Shown: piece by piece, positions 1 to 8,659 of the stretch
Numbering within the stretch: position 1 is the first letter of the stretch
Layout of the letters: every line of letters begins with the position of its first letter
Assembly (NCBI GenBank): GCA_021730285.1
Contig: CP082962.1
Location: 2,976,001-3,040,000, forward strand
Length of the DNA: 64,000 nucleotides
Direction: 5' to 3'
Source of the DNA: Desulfovibrio sp. JY
GTDB lineage: Bacteria; Desulfobacterota; Desulfovibrionia; Desulfovibrionales; Desulfovibrionaceae
Notes under the pieces: generated by a model
Seen by the model: the letters and a program-made list of their open reading frames with translations, nothing else
The model's database searches: none
Told to the model about the DNA's origin: nothing
Program-made: the position numbers and the translations under genes

Positions 1-1
1 C

Positions 2-148
2 AAGCAGGAAGTGCCGGACAGCGACGAGCTCTACGACCGCCGCGCCGACCCCTTCCAGCTCAACAACATCATCAACGACAACAAGGACCTGGCCGCCGAT
101 CTGCTGCAAAAGATCAAGCTCTACATCGGCGAGCTCAAGACGCTTTAA
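2..148 (+). CDS. Sulfatase family protein, C-terminal end only
   Basis: The reading frame enters from the left edge and stops at TAA 146-148, giving 48 residues. They include ELYDRRADPFQLNNI, which resembles the C-terminal ELYDLxxDPxExxNLA segment of type I sulfatases of the alkaline-phosphatase superfamily. Such enzymes hydrolyse sulfate esters using a formylglycine. The catalytic part lies outside the window, so activity cannot be judged. A sulfatase this close to two arylsulfotransferase-like genes is suggestive of sulfate-ester metabolism, but that is inference. The assignment rests on one short motif. Confidence 0.6.
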   Translation, partial: KQEVPDSDELYDRRADPFQLNNIINDNKDLAADLLQKIKLYIGELKTL

Positions 149-197
149 TACCATGCCGGGCCGTAGGTGACTGCCTGCGGCCCTTCGAGGATATGCC

Positions 198-506
198 ATG
201 ATACAGGAAATCGCTCAGGACGATTACAAGGAAGCAATCGCGGCCACCCAGGCCGGCGTGCTCATCGTGTTCAAGGAGCTGTGCCCACACTGCAAGAACA
301 TGGAAAAGGTCATGGAGAAGTTTTCGGCGCTCCTGCCCGGCGTCGCGCTCCTCGGCCTGGACATCCAGAAAAATCCCGACGCGGCGGCCGCCCTCGAGGC
401 CGAACGCGCGCCCACGCTGTTCGTGATCAAAAACGGCGCCGTGGCCCAGAAAAAGACCGGCCTCATGAACCCCAAGGAACTACTGGCCCTTTACAAGGCC
501 TGCTAG
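198..506 (+). CDS. Thioredoxin-like protein with a CPHC active site
   Basis: This 102-residue protein has the size of a single-domain thioredoxin. The redox pair is Cys29 and Cys32 in LCPHCKNM, replacing the usual WCGPC, and the cis-proline segment is ERAPTLFVIKNG. It probably reduces cytoplasmic disulfides. Its stop lies 10 bases before the start of a thioredoxin-reductase-like gene, so the two are very likely co-transcribed and partners. The CPHC centre is closer to glutaredoxin or DsbA-type motifs than to classical thioredoxin and should shift the redox potential. Desulfovibrio species are known to carry several divergent thioredoxin systems. The family is secure; the target proteins are unknown. 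Confidence 0.88.
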   Translation: MIQEIAQDDYKEAIAATQAGVLIVFKELCPHCKNMEKVMEKFSALLPGVALLGLDIQKNPDAAAALEAERAPTLFVIKNGAVAQKKTGLMNPKELLALYKAC

Positions 507-516
507 GGGACGCGTC

Positions 517-1437
517 ATGAAGCCGGTACACCACTACGACTGCATCATCCTCGGCGGCGGCCCCGCCGGCATGACCGCCGGCATCTACGCCGCCCGGGCC
601 AAGCTCAAGGCGGTTGTCCTCGAGTCCAACATCACGGGCGGCCTGGTCAATTCCACCTACACCGTCGAGAACTATCCCTCGTATCCGTCCATCCACGGCA
701 TGGAGCTCATGCAACGCATGCGCGAGCATCTCGATTCCTTCGAAGTGCCGGTGGAGGAGGTCTGCGAAGTCGAGCGCCTGGACCTGACCGGAGTCGTCAA
801 GGTCGTGGAGACCGACGAGGCCATCTACCAGGCCCGGGCCGTCATCCTGGCCACCGGCCGCAAGCCCGTGCCCCTGGAAACGCCCACGCCCTGCGATCAG
901 GTGCACCACTGCGCCATCTGCGACGGCGCGCCCTACGCCGGAAAGCGGGTGCTCGTGTGCGGCGGCGGCAACAGCGCCTTCGATGAAAGCCTCTACCTGC
1001 TCTCTCTGGGCGTGGCCCATATCACCCTGATCGAGATCATGCCCCGGTTTTTCGCCGCGGCGGCCACCCAGGAATCCCTTCTGGGGTCCGGCAAGGCCGA
1101 GGGGCATACCGAAACCCGGGTGGTCGACCTCGAGGTCGCGGGCGACCTGCTGGTGGCGGCCATCCTGGAAAACGTCGCCACCGGCAAGACCTGGCGCGAG
1201 GAAGTGGACGGGGTCTTCGTCTTTTTGGGACAGCGCCCGAGCAACGAACTTTTCAAGGATCAGGTGACGCTGACCGAGGCCGGCTATGTGCCGGCCACGT
1301 CGGACATGTCCACGAACCTGCCCGGCGTGTTCGCCGCCGGCGACATCGTGGACAAGCCGTTTCGCCAGATCACCACGGCCGTGGCGGACGGCACCGTCGC
1401 GGCCCTGTCCGTGGAACGGTTCCTGCGCGCGCGCTAG
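517..1437 (+). CDS. Thioredoxin reductase-like flavoprotein
   Basis: This 306-residue protein has the low-molecular-weight thioredoxin reductase layout. An N-terminal FAD motif GGGPAGM is followed by the redox-active CAIC (Cys132, Cys135) in CAICDG, a second nucleotide fold GGGNSAFDE, and a C-terminal FAD-binding GVFAAGD segment. It presumably passes electrons to the CPHC thioredoxin encoded just upstream. The HRRxxxR segment that binds the NADPH phosphate is missing. The equivalent stretch reads IEIMPRFF, with an acidic residue at the end of the second strand, which argues for NADH or a non-pyridine donor. Atypical thioredoxin reductases of both kinds are known in Desulfovibrio vulgaris. The fold is certain, the electron donor is not. 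Confidence 0.88.
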   Translation: MKPVHHYDCIILGGGPAGMTAGIYAARAKLKAVVLESNITGGLVNSTYTVENYPSYPSIHGMELMQRMREHLDSFEVPVEEVCEVERLDLTGVVKVVETDEAIYQARAVILATGRKPVPLETPTPCDQVHHCAICDGAPYAGKRVLVCGGGNSAFDESLYLLSLGVAHITLIEIMPRFFAAAATQESLLGSGKAEGHTETRVVDLEVAGDLLVAAILENVATGKTWREEVDGVFVFLGQRPSNELFKDQVTLTEAGYVPATSDMSTNLPGVFAAGDIVDKPFRQITTAVADGTVAALSVERFLRAR

Positions 1438-1842
1438 GAACCGGACCGGCGGCCGGCGCGGCGTTCCGGGAGGCTCGGCCAGGCCCGATTCTCCCGCAGG
1501 CTCGGCGGGGAACCGCTCGGGAAGCCCCTTTGGGGCGGCGATACTGCCTTTTCCGCACGCGTTTTTTTAAGGAACGCGGCGCGAGGGCGGCGGGAGATCG
1601 GTCCCACCGCCAATCCCTAACGACGAAACGACGAAGCCCGGCGATTGGTCGGGATTCATCGGACGGCTCCACCTGGGGAACCTGCTGTCGGGGCTTGTGA
1701 AAAAAAGCGCTTCGCCCCGGGTCTCGAGTCGCGCCTTCGCGCCGGCCGGATCGGGAAGGGGGGATGCGCCGGACGATGCGCGACGGTTAGGACGGTTGGG
1801 GAAACGACATTGGCTCAAGCATTGAAAGGAGTGAGAAGCATC
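1438..1842. other. Non-coding gap before the MFS gene
   Basis: About 400 bases without a convincing gene. A short GC hairpin, gccccTTTggggc at 1524-1536, lies 25 bases before a run of seven T and could be a weak terminator for the thioredoxin pair. An AAGGAG-like ribosome site precedes the ATG at 1843. No clear promoter is visible. Confidence 0.4.
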
Positions 1843-3270
1843 ATGGCGGAAAGCACCTTGGAAAAAATGGCGGGCCCGGGCATGGGCGCGTCCTCCCTGC
1901 TGCCTCAGGGAGAAGCGTGCGTCGGCGTGCCGGGAGAGGCGACGTCGACCGGGCGGTTCGTCAACAACTACTTCGACGGCGTTCCTGTCAGCGGCGTCCA
2001 CAAGTTTCTTTTTTTCATCATCATGGCCGCCTACTTCTTCGAGCAGCTCGACAACTGGAATTTCGGCTTTGTCGCCCCGGCCATGTCCCAGTCCTGGGGC
2101 CTCACGATGACCGACATCGCCACCATTGTTTTCTGGTATTTCATTGGCATGACCTCGGGCGGCTTTCTCGGCGGCGTCATTTCCGACCTGATCGGCCGGC
2201 GCAAGACCTTCTTGTGCTCCATCCTCGTCTTTTCCATCTCATCGATCATCACCGGCTTCACGGACAGCTTCGCGATCTTCACGATCTTCCGCGCCCTGAC
2301 CGGGTTCGGCGTCTTCTGCATGATGGTCACCTCCCAGGCCTACATCGCGGAGATGGCTCCCTGCGAGAGTCGCGGCAAATGGCAGGGGAAGGTGGCGGCC
2401 GTGGGGTTTTGCGCGGTGCCGGTGGTCGCCTTTTTGTGCCGCATCATCATCCCCACGGGTCCCGAGGCCTGGCGCTTGGTCTTTTACGCCGGCGGCGTGG
2501 GGCTCGTCGCCTTCCTGTTCGGCCTGCGCTACCTCAAGGAATCGCCGCGCTGGCTGGTGTCCCGGGGCAGGATCGCCGAGGCGGAACAGGTCGTGGCCTT
2601 CATCACGCACAAGGATATCGACCTGTCCGAGGCGGCCAAGCGGGTGGAGCCCAAAGTGGACGTCATGAACGTGCTGACGGGCATGTTTGCCAGGCGCTAT
2701 TTGTCTCGCACGATACTGCTCATCCTGCTTTTCATCACCATCACGCCGGCCGGCTTCCTGCTGACGACCTGGACCACGCAACTCATCAAGATGAAGGGTT
2801 TTTCCGTCACGGACAGCCTCACCGCCGCCACCATCATCAGCATCGGCGTGCCGCTCGGCTGCTTTCTGGCCTCCATCGTCTCGGACATGGGCGGCCGCAA
2901 GATTCCGCTGACGATCCTGTCCGCGCTCACCGGCTGCTGCGCCTTCGCCTTCGCCTTCATGGACGGTCTGGTCGGCCTCATCGCCGCCGGATTTTGCGTG
3001 ACCGTGTTCAACCTCGCCCTGAACTTCATCCTCTTTTCCTATACGGCCGAGTCCTACCCGACCCGGATGCGCAACACGGCCACCGGATTCCACAACGGCC
3101 TGGCACGGCTGTCCGTGTCCGCCTCCCAGCCGCTCATTCCGATACTCCATCAGGCCTACGGCTTTGCCGGCGTGTTCGGCGCGGTGGGCACGCTGTACCT
3201 GCTCCCGGTCATTCCGGTGCTGCTTTGGGGCAAGCGCACAGGCGGCAAGAGCCTTGAGGAAATCGAGTAA
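1843..3270 (+). CDS. Major facilitator superfamily transporter
   Basis: This 475-residue protein has about twelve hydrophobic segments. MFS motif A appears in both halves: GGVISDLIGRRKTF after TM2 and SDMGGRK after TM8. ESPRWL before the central loop is typical of the sugar-porter and metabolite:H+ symporter branches. The ATG at 1843 was chosen because an AAAGGAG-like site precedes it and the upstream extension is arginine-rich and unlike a transporter. It probably moves a small organic anion or aromatic compound across the inner membrane by proton symport. The neighbouring kinase, regulator and porin suggest a sensed substrate, but the sequence does not reveal which one. Confidence 0.85.
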   Translation: MAESTLEKMAGPGMGASSLLPQGEACVGVPGEATSTGRFVNNYFDGVPVSGVHKFLFFIIMAAYFFEQLDNWNFGFVAPAMSQSWGLTMTDIATIVFWYFIGMTSGGFLGGVISDLIGRRKTFLCSILVFSISSIITGFTDSFAIFTIFRALTGFGVFCMMVTSQAYIAEMAPCESRGKWQGKVAAVGFCAVPVVAFLCRIIIPTGPEAWRLVFYAGGVGLVAFLFGLRYLKESPRWLVSRGRIAEAEQVVAFITHKDIDLSEAAKRVEPKVDVMNVLTGMFARRYLSRTILLILLFITITPAGFLLTTWTTQLIKMKGFSVTDSLTAATIISIGVPLGCFLASIVSDMGGRKIPLTILSALTGCCAFAFAFMDGLVGLIAAGFCVTVFNLALNFILFSYTAESYPTRMRNTATGFHNGLARLSVSASQPLIPILHQAYGFAGVFGAVGTLYLLPVIPVLLWGKRTGGKSLEEIE

Positions 3271-3606
3271 CCCTGGACTGTTGGAGACGGCCTTAACGAG
3301 CCGACGCGGGTGCATGACGCATCCGCGCCGGCTTGCGCGCCGTTGGAGCTGCGAGCGGGGGAGGGGACAGACGATGGGGGATGTCGGCTTCGCGGCGTAT
3401 CATTGGGAGGATAATCCGCTGTGACACGAGGAAATGCAGTTGTTGTGAAAAAACTTGACTTGTTTTGTAGAAATTGGAGACGGTATCCGCCTGCCGCATC
3501 TTCTCGCCAGCGCTTTGCAAGCTCCGGGCTTTGCTCAGGCGGCAACCGCGGCCGACCCGGATGGCGGCTGCGCCCGACCTGCCGGTTCATTCCCGAGTGA
3601 CGAGTT
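3271..3606. other. Non-coding gap between transporter and kinase genes
   Basis: About 335 bases without a supported gene. A possible weak hairpin lies near 3305-3328 (GCGGGTGC paired with GCATCCGC) without a T-run. A TTGACT hexamer near 3453 has no good -10 partner. Presumably it contains the promoter of the kinase-regulator pair. Confidence 0.35.
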
Positions 3607-5493
3607 ATGGCTTTTTCCCGCAATATCCGTCTGAGGCCTCTTCTGGCCGCCGTTTTCCTCGCTGCGCTCTTTGCGGCGGGAGGCATCTTCCCCTGCCGTG
3701 CCGCCGTGTTGCCCCAAGCGTCGCCAGTCAGGGGCGAGAAGCGGGTGGTGGTGCTCTATTCCATGCCGCTCGATTTTCCGGCTACAAAGCTGGCGGAGGA
3801 AGGCCTGCACGAGGTGCTTGCCAAGGAACACGGGCTTTCGGTGCAGTTTTTTTCCGAATATCTCGACCTGTCGCGCTTTCGCAACGCCAGCCAGCGGCAG
3901 GCGCTTTCCGACCTGTTGCACCAGCGCTACGGCAATATCGCCACCGACCTCGTCGTGACGGTCGATGTCCCGGCCACGCATTTTCTGATGGAAAAGGCGG
4001 AGGAAATTTTCCCTGGCGTGCCGGTCGTGGTTTGCGATATCCCGGACCTCTTCCAGAAGGATATCCTGGCGTCACCCATCAGCAAACGGGTCAGCGGCGT
4101 ATTGGAGCCGGCCGGGCTGGCCGGCGACCTTGTCGCCTCGGCCCTGCGGCTGCGGCCGGAAAGCCGGCATGCCGTGCTCATCTCCGGGGCCTTCGAGAAC
4201 GACCAGATGCGGGCGGCCACGCTGCGAAACGCGCTTTTGCGCCTGGAGCCGCGCGTAACGCTCATCAATCTGCGGGGGCTTTCTCTGGGCGAGATCGTGG
4301 ACCAATGCCAGTCCCTGCCGTCGGATTCCCTGATTTTTTTTTCGACGCTCTTCGTGGACACCAGCGGTCGCTTTTACGTGCCGCGAAACGTCATCACGTC
4401 CATCTCCGCCTATACCAAGTCGCCCATCTGGGGACCGTACGATTCCTATTTCGGCAGCGGCATCGTCGGCGGCCCCATGCTCAGCATGCGACTGCAGGGC
4501 GAACATGCCGGCAGGATCGCCCTGCGCATCCTTTCGGGCCAGTCACCGGCCGATATCCCCTTCGATTCCGGGGAGGGGACCATGATCACCCAATACGACT
4601 GGCGTCAGCTCAACCGCTTTCATCTCGACATTTCCCAACTGCCGCCGGACGCCAAAATCCTGTACCGCGAGGCCACGACCTGGGATCGCTACAAGTACTA
4701 CATCGTCGGCATCGCCACGCTCTTCGCCCTGGAATCCATGCTGGTGGTCGGGCTCTTTTTCAATCTGCGACAGCGCAAAAAGGCCGAGGAAGCGCTTTTG
4801 GCCAGCCAGCGCGAGCTGCGCACCCTGGCCGGGCGGCTCCTCTCCTCCCAGGAAGAGGAACTCAGCCGGCTGTCCCGGGAGTTTCACGACGATTTCGTGC
4901 AGCGTCTGGCGGCCATGGCCATCGAACTCGGGACGGTCGAGATGCATGCGCCGTGCCTCGACGCCGGCATGCGCGCCAAGATGCTCCATCTCAAGGATTC
5001 CATCATCAGTCTTTCCAACGACATGCATGCGCTGTCCCGGGAGCTCCATCCGTCGATTCTCAAGGATTTCGGCCTCGAAAGCGCGCTGGGCGCCTTGTGC
5101 CGCAATTTCGCCGACCGTGAAGGCATTCAGGTGGATTGTCGTCTCGGGGGGATTCCCGAGCGGCTGCACCTGGACACGGCGCTGTGTCTGTACCGTGTCA
5201 CCCAGGAGGGGCTGCGCAATATCGCCAAACACGCCCGGGCGCGGTATGTGGGCATCAGCCTGGAATGCGGCGAAGGGCGCATGGTGCTGACCATTCGGGA
5301 CGACGGCGCGGGGTTCAAGCCGCAATGCGCCAAACTCACGCCCGGAATCGGTCTGGCGAGCATGCGCGAGCGCGTGCAGTACGCCAAGGGCGCGTTTTTT
5401 ATCCGATCCGAACCGGGGCAGGGGACCGTCATCACCGTTTCGGTTCCCGGGCGCAAGGAGCCTTATGATGAAACCGAAAATCCTGCTGGCTGA
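3607..5493 (+). CDS. Sensor histidine kinase with a periplasmic binding-protein-like sensor
   Basis: This 628-residue protein has a signal anchor, then about 330 residues resembling ABC-type substrate-binding domains (roughly 40-350). A transmembrane helix follows near 364-388 (YIVGIATLFALES). The cytoplasmic part has a coiled linker, a HisKA_3-type dimerisation domain with the likely phospho-His427 in REFHDDFVQ, and an HATPase domain with GLRNIAKHA and DDGAGF motifs. It probably senses a periplasmic solute directly or through its binding fold and phosphorylates the NarL-type regulator encoded next, whose start codon lies inside this gene. The flanking MFS transporter and porin are plausible targets. 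Confidence 0.9.
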   Translation: MAFSRNIRLRPLLAAVFLAALFAAGGIFPCRAAVLPQASPVRGEKRVVVLYSMPLDFPATKLAEEGLHEVLAKEHGLSVQFFSEYLDLSRFRNASQRQALSDLLHQRYGNIATDLVVTVDVPATHFLMEKAEEIFPGVPVVVCDIPDLFQKDILASPISKRVSGVLEPAGLAGDLVASALRLRPESRHAVLISGAFENDQMRAATLRNALLRLEPRVTLINLRGLSLGEIVDQCQSLPSDSLIFFSTLFVDTSGRFYVPRNVITSISAYTKSPIWGPYDSYFGSGIVGGPMLSMRLQGEHAGRIALRILSGQSPADIPFDSGEGTMITQYDWRQLNRFHLDISQLPPDAKILYREATTWDRYKYYIVGIATLFALESMLVVGLFFNLRQRKKAEEALLASQRELRTLAGRLLSSQEEELSRLSREFHDDFVQRLAAMAIELGTVEMHAPCLDAGMRAKMLHLKDSIISLSNDMHALSRELHPSILKDFGLESALGALCRNFADREGIQVDCRLGGIPERLHLDTALCLYRVTQEGLRNIAKHARARYVGISLECGEGRMVLTIRDDGAGFKPQCAKLTPGIGLASMRERVQYAKGAFFIRSEPGQGTVITVSVPGRKEPYDETENPAG

Positions 5494-6151
5494 CGACCAC
5501 CGCCTGGTGGCCGAGGGCGTGCGCGGCCTGCTTGAGCCGGACTACCATCTGGTCGGCATTGTGGAGGACGGCCGCGCCTTGCTCGATGCCGTGGAAAAGC
5601 TGCGCCCGGACGTCGTCGTGGCCGACGTCTCCATGCCGCTCCTCAACGGCATCGACGCCGTGCGCCAGCTCAAAAAACGCCACGAGTCCCTGGTCGTCAT
5701 CTTCCTCACCATGCACATGGACGTGCAATACGCGGCCAGCGCCTTTGACGCCGGCGCGTCGGGCTACGTGCTCAAACATTCCGCGCCGTCGGAACTGCTG
5801 ACGGCGATCAGCTGCGGGCTTAAGGGCAAGACCTACATCACGCCGTTTCTGGCCGGCGACCTGCTCCAATATCAGCGGGACCGCCCGCCCGCATCCATGG
5901 ATGCCCTGGCCCAGCTCACGACGCGGCAGCGCGAGGTGCTCCAGCTCCTTGCCGAAGGCCTTTCCGTCAAGGAAGCCGCTGTCGTGCTCGGCATCTCCTC
6001 GCGCACCGTGGAATTCCACAAGTACGCCATGATGGAGGCGCTCAGGCTCAAAAGTTCCGCCGAACTGATCCGTTTCGCCGTGGAGCACACCAAGGGCGTC
6101 TCCTCCGCGGACACTGCAGAGCGCCGCGGCACCGTCAAGCCGCAATCCTGA
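5465..6151 (+). CDS. NarL/LuxR-type response regulator
   Basis: This 228-residue protein has an N-terminal receiver domain with acidic pocket ADDH and likely phospho-acceptor Asp54 in VADVSMPLLNG. The C-terminal LuxR helix-turn-helix contains LTTRQREVLQLLAEGLS and SSRTVEFHK. It starts 29 bases inside the kinase gene, so the two are translationally linked and form one two-component system. It presumably activates neighbouring genes. The porin gene 390 bases downstream carries a long inverted repeat in its leader that could be its operator, though this is untested. The family call is secure. Confidence 0.92.
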   Translation: MMKPKILLADDHRLVAEGVRGLLEPDYHLVGIVEDGRALLDAVEKLRPDVVVADVSMPLLNGIDAVRQLKKRHESLVVIFLTMHMDVQYAASAFDAGASGYVLKHSAPSELLTAISCGLKGKTYITPFLAGDLLQYQRDRPPASMDALAQLTTRQREVLQLLAEGLSVKEAAVVLGISSRTVEFHKYAMMEALRLKSSAELIRFAVEHTKGVSSADTAERRGTVKPQS

Positions 6152-6540
6152 GTCGGACCGCGCTGGCGTTTTTCCCTGTGATCCTGCCTGGCGGCGCCGG
6201 TCGCATCCTGCCGTGCCGCGTGCGCCGCACGTGAAGCTTGCCCGCCGGCCCGTTGCATCTCCCTCCCCTCGAAAAGAAAAGAAGCAAGACTCGTAATTTT
6301 ACGAGTTTTGCCGGTACCCGATTCCACGTACCCCTCGTGAAACAAAGAACAAGGTCATGGCGAAACGGCGGCACAAGCCGTTTTGCCGGAAACCGGGAGA
6401 CCGTACGGCGTCATGCCGGCCGGCATCCGGGGCTCCCGTCACACCGGGGAACGCCCTCTCCCGCCTTGTCCGAAAGCGTGTGGCAAAGGGGTATTGGAAT
6501 TTGTGAAAACGCATGTTTTGCGTCAACCGGGGAGTACTTG
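6152..6540. other. Long leader region of the first porin gene
   Basis: About 390 bases without a supported gene. It contains the inverted repeat described at 6284-6311 and an AT-richer stretch near 6485-6520. I found no sigma-54 type -24/-12 pair with correct spacing. The ATG of the porin at 6541 follows GGGGAG with suitable spacing. Confidence 0.4.
6284..6311. promoter_or_regulatory. Inverted repeat, candidate operator for the porin gene
   Basis: A perfect 8-bp inverted repeat, ACTCGTAA and TTACGAGT separated by TT (6289-6306), extends outward by five more positions with one mismatch. No T-run follows, so a terminator is unlikely. Its place between a LuxR-type regulator and a porin gene suggests a regulator site. 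No second copy was found in the window. Confidence 0.4.
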
Positions 6541-8007
6541 ATGAAACGGTGGTTGTTGTGTGTGTTTCTGGGAATCGCGGTCTTGGGGATATCTTTGTCG
6601 GCGTGGGCGGAAACCAACGTCAAGATGCGCGGCGACGTGTTCATCATGGGGAATTTTCACGTCAACCATAACTACACGGGCTGGACGAAGACGGGAACCA
6701 AGACCGAGGACAACTTCGAGATCTGGCAACGGTACCGGTTGCGGGCCGACTTCGAGGCCAGCAAGTCCGTCTATTTCCGCCTGGGGCTGCGCATCATCGA
6801 CACCTGGGGCGCGGGCACCTACACCGCCGCCAATCCGGCCGCGGCCATCCTGGTCGATGTGGCCTACCTGCAATTTCGGGTGCCGGACACGAAGATCCAG
6901 GTCCTCGCCGGTTACCAGTATGTGGGGCTGCCCCAAAACGACATCTTCAACGGCAGTGTCATCTACAGCGACCTCATGGCCGCTTTGACGGTCCAGGCCC
7001 CGCTCGTGCCGGACACCCTGTCGGTGATCGCCGGTTTCGGACGGCTCTTTGACGCCAACCGGACCTACGATACGTCCACGACCCAGGTCAGCGACGAATT
7101 CGACGCCTATTTCCTGGCCCTGCCCGTGACCGTGGAGGGTTTCAAGGCCACGCCCTGGGGCGCGTTTGCCCTGGCCGGTCGCGACGCCGTCTACACCTAC
7201 AAGAACACCGCCGACTTCGCCGAACTCGGCAACAGCTTCAACAACGCGCTGTTTTCGGCCGCCAGCGTGGCCAACATGGCCGAACCGACCGGCCTGGGCC
7301 GTTGGAAGAATTCCCAGAATCCCTATTTCTGGGTCGGCGGCGCATTCGAGGTTTCGGCGCTTGATCCCCTGCGGTTTTACGCGGACGTGATTTACGGCGA
7401 AGGCGCGATGAACGACACCAAAGCGGCCAAGCGCCACGGCTGGATGGTCGATTTCGCCGCCCAGTACACGGGCCTGCCCTCCATGACGCCCCAGGTGTTC
7501 GGCTTCTGGTCCACGGGCGAGGACGCCTCCACCCGCAACGGCTCCGAGCGCATGCCGTATATGCGGTCGGCCTGGGGCCCGGGCAAGAGCTTCCTGTTTG
7601 AATGCGGCCAGGACCTGCCCCGCGACACCACCACCTACACGAGCCCGGTCGGCATCTACGGCTTCGGCGTTTCCCTCGACAACATCAACTTTGTGGAAAA
7701 GCTGAGCAACCGCGTGACGTTCGTCTACGTCCACGGCAACAACAGCCCCCGGGCCATCCGCGCGGCGCGGCTCTTAAATGCCTCCTACATGACCATGGGC
7801 CACGACTTGTCGGAAAACGAGCATCTCGTCGGGCTCAATCTGGACACCAAATACAACCTGTATGACTGCCTCGACCTCGTCAGCCAGATGGGCTGGGCGC
7901 ACGGGCAGTTCCAGGAAAGCGTCTGGGGACACCGACTGGCCAGCCAGGCCGCAAGCAAAGGCGACAACACCTGGTTGCTGGCTGTGGGGCTGATCTACAA
8001 GTTCTGA
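6541..8007 (+). CDS. Outer-membrane porin, Desulfovibrio type (copy 1)
   Basis: This 488-residue protein has a clear signal peptide ending in SAWA. It then shows alternating hydrophobic and aromatic strands and ends in Phe, the classic outer-membrane beta-barrel signature (LIYKF). It should form a trimeric diffusion pore. A close paralogue lies at 21020-22489, sharing NHNYTGWTKTG, NPYFW and ESVWGHRL segments. The start at 6541 gives the signal peptide directly at the N-terminus; the in-frame upstream extension is arginine-rich and implausible. Its position after the kinase-regulator pair and its own hairpin terminator suggest a separately controlled monocistronic gene. Confidence 0.88.
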   Translation: MKRWLLCVFLGIAVLGISLSAWAETNVKMRGDVFIMGNFHVNHNYTGWTKTGTKTEDNFEIWQRYRLRADFEASKSVYFRLGLRIIDTWGAGTYTAANPAAAILVDVAYLQFRVPDTKIQVLAGYQYVGLPQNDIFNGSVIYSDLMAALTVQAPLVPDTLSVIAGFGRLFDANRTYDTSTTQVSDEFDAYFLALPVTVEGFKATPWGAFALAGRDAVYTYKNTADFAELGNSFNNALFSAASVANMAEPTGLGRWKNSQNPYFWVGGAFEVSALDPLRFYADVIYGEGAMNDTKAAKRHGWMVDFAAQYTGLPSMTPQVFGFWSTGEDASTRNGSERMPYMRSAWGPGKSFLFECGQDLPRDTTTYTSPVGIYGFGVSLDNINFVEKLSNRVTFVYVHGNNSPRAIRAARLLNASYMTMGHDLSENEHLVGLNLDTKYNLYDCLDLVSQMGWAHGQFQESVWGHRLASQAASKGDNTWLLAVGLIYKF

Positions 8008-8033
8008 TTTTCCGACACGAAAAGGCATGATTG

Positions 8034-8069
8034 AAAGGGGTTGGGTCTTGTTTGGCCTGACCCCTTTTT
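8034..8069 (+). terminator. Rho-independent terminator of the first porin gene
   Basis: AAAGGGGT at 8034-8041 pairs with ACCCCTTT at 8060-8067 and a T-run closes the stem. It sits 27 bases after the porin stop codon. Confidence 0.8.
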
Positions 8070-8355
8070 CGTGTGGATGACCGGGGTGGATAACATTTTT
8101 TTGATAACAATTTTTGATAATTGAGAAATTTTTGACAACATTCGGGCAGACGTTGGCCCGCGTCGGGGCAGACGGCGGGCATTGCGCGGCGTACGCACAG
8201 TCGGGTTCCGCTTTCTTTGGTTCAACCGTCTCATAGTACGGTCGCCGACTCATGGGCGTATATCGGGATGGCCACTCGGCCCCCAAGGCGGCATGAGCAC
8301 CAACCGGACGAGAGCTTGACTACGTCGCCAAACTGTCCAACCAATCCGGACCAGC

Positions 8356-8545
8356 TCACTGGAGCACCGTCTGGATGACCGAGCCCTGAAGATCGGGTGG
8401 GTAGCCGTATTTCCGCAGAATCCGTTTCACCAGCACACGCATTCGGTCGCGGGCGCTTTCCCGGTGCGCCCAATCGACGGTGATGCTGCCCTTCAGACTG
8501 ATGAAAAACACATGGCGATGAGCCGCAACGACGCGTCCCCCATGA
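8356..8545 (-). pseudogene. Remnant of type I restriction subunit HsdR (C-terminus)
   Basis: One minus-strand frame ends at TGA 8358-8356 and reads through about 60 residues. These include VFFISLKGSITVDW and VKRILRKYGYPPDL, matching the conserved C-terminus of HsdR restriction subunits. No start codon or remaining body of this roughly 1000-residue protein is present, and no HsdM or HsdS lies nearby. It is therefore a leftover fragment of a lost type I restriction locus. The surrounding 8070-8660 DNA is more AT-rich than its neighbours, consistent with past insertion and decay. Confidence 0.75.
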
Positions 8546-8659
8546 CCTCGACTGTCCCTGGTTGCCGACCATAATGGAAAGCAATGGCGTCATGTTGACG
8601 GGCGCGCCTTCAAATGGGTACTGTTATTTTGTAAGAGCAGCTATATCTATCCATTTTTT

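Noticed and set aside
6480-6520. Possible sigma-54 promoter (TGGCA then TTGGA) before the first porin
   Set aside because: The GG and GC positions are not ten bases apart as required; TT occupies the GC position.
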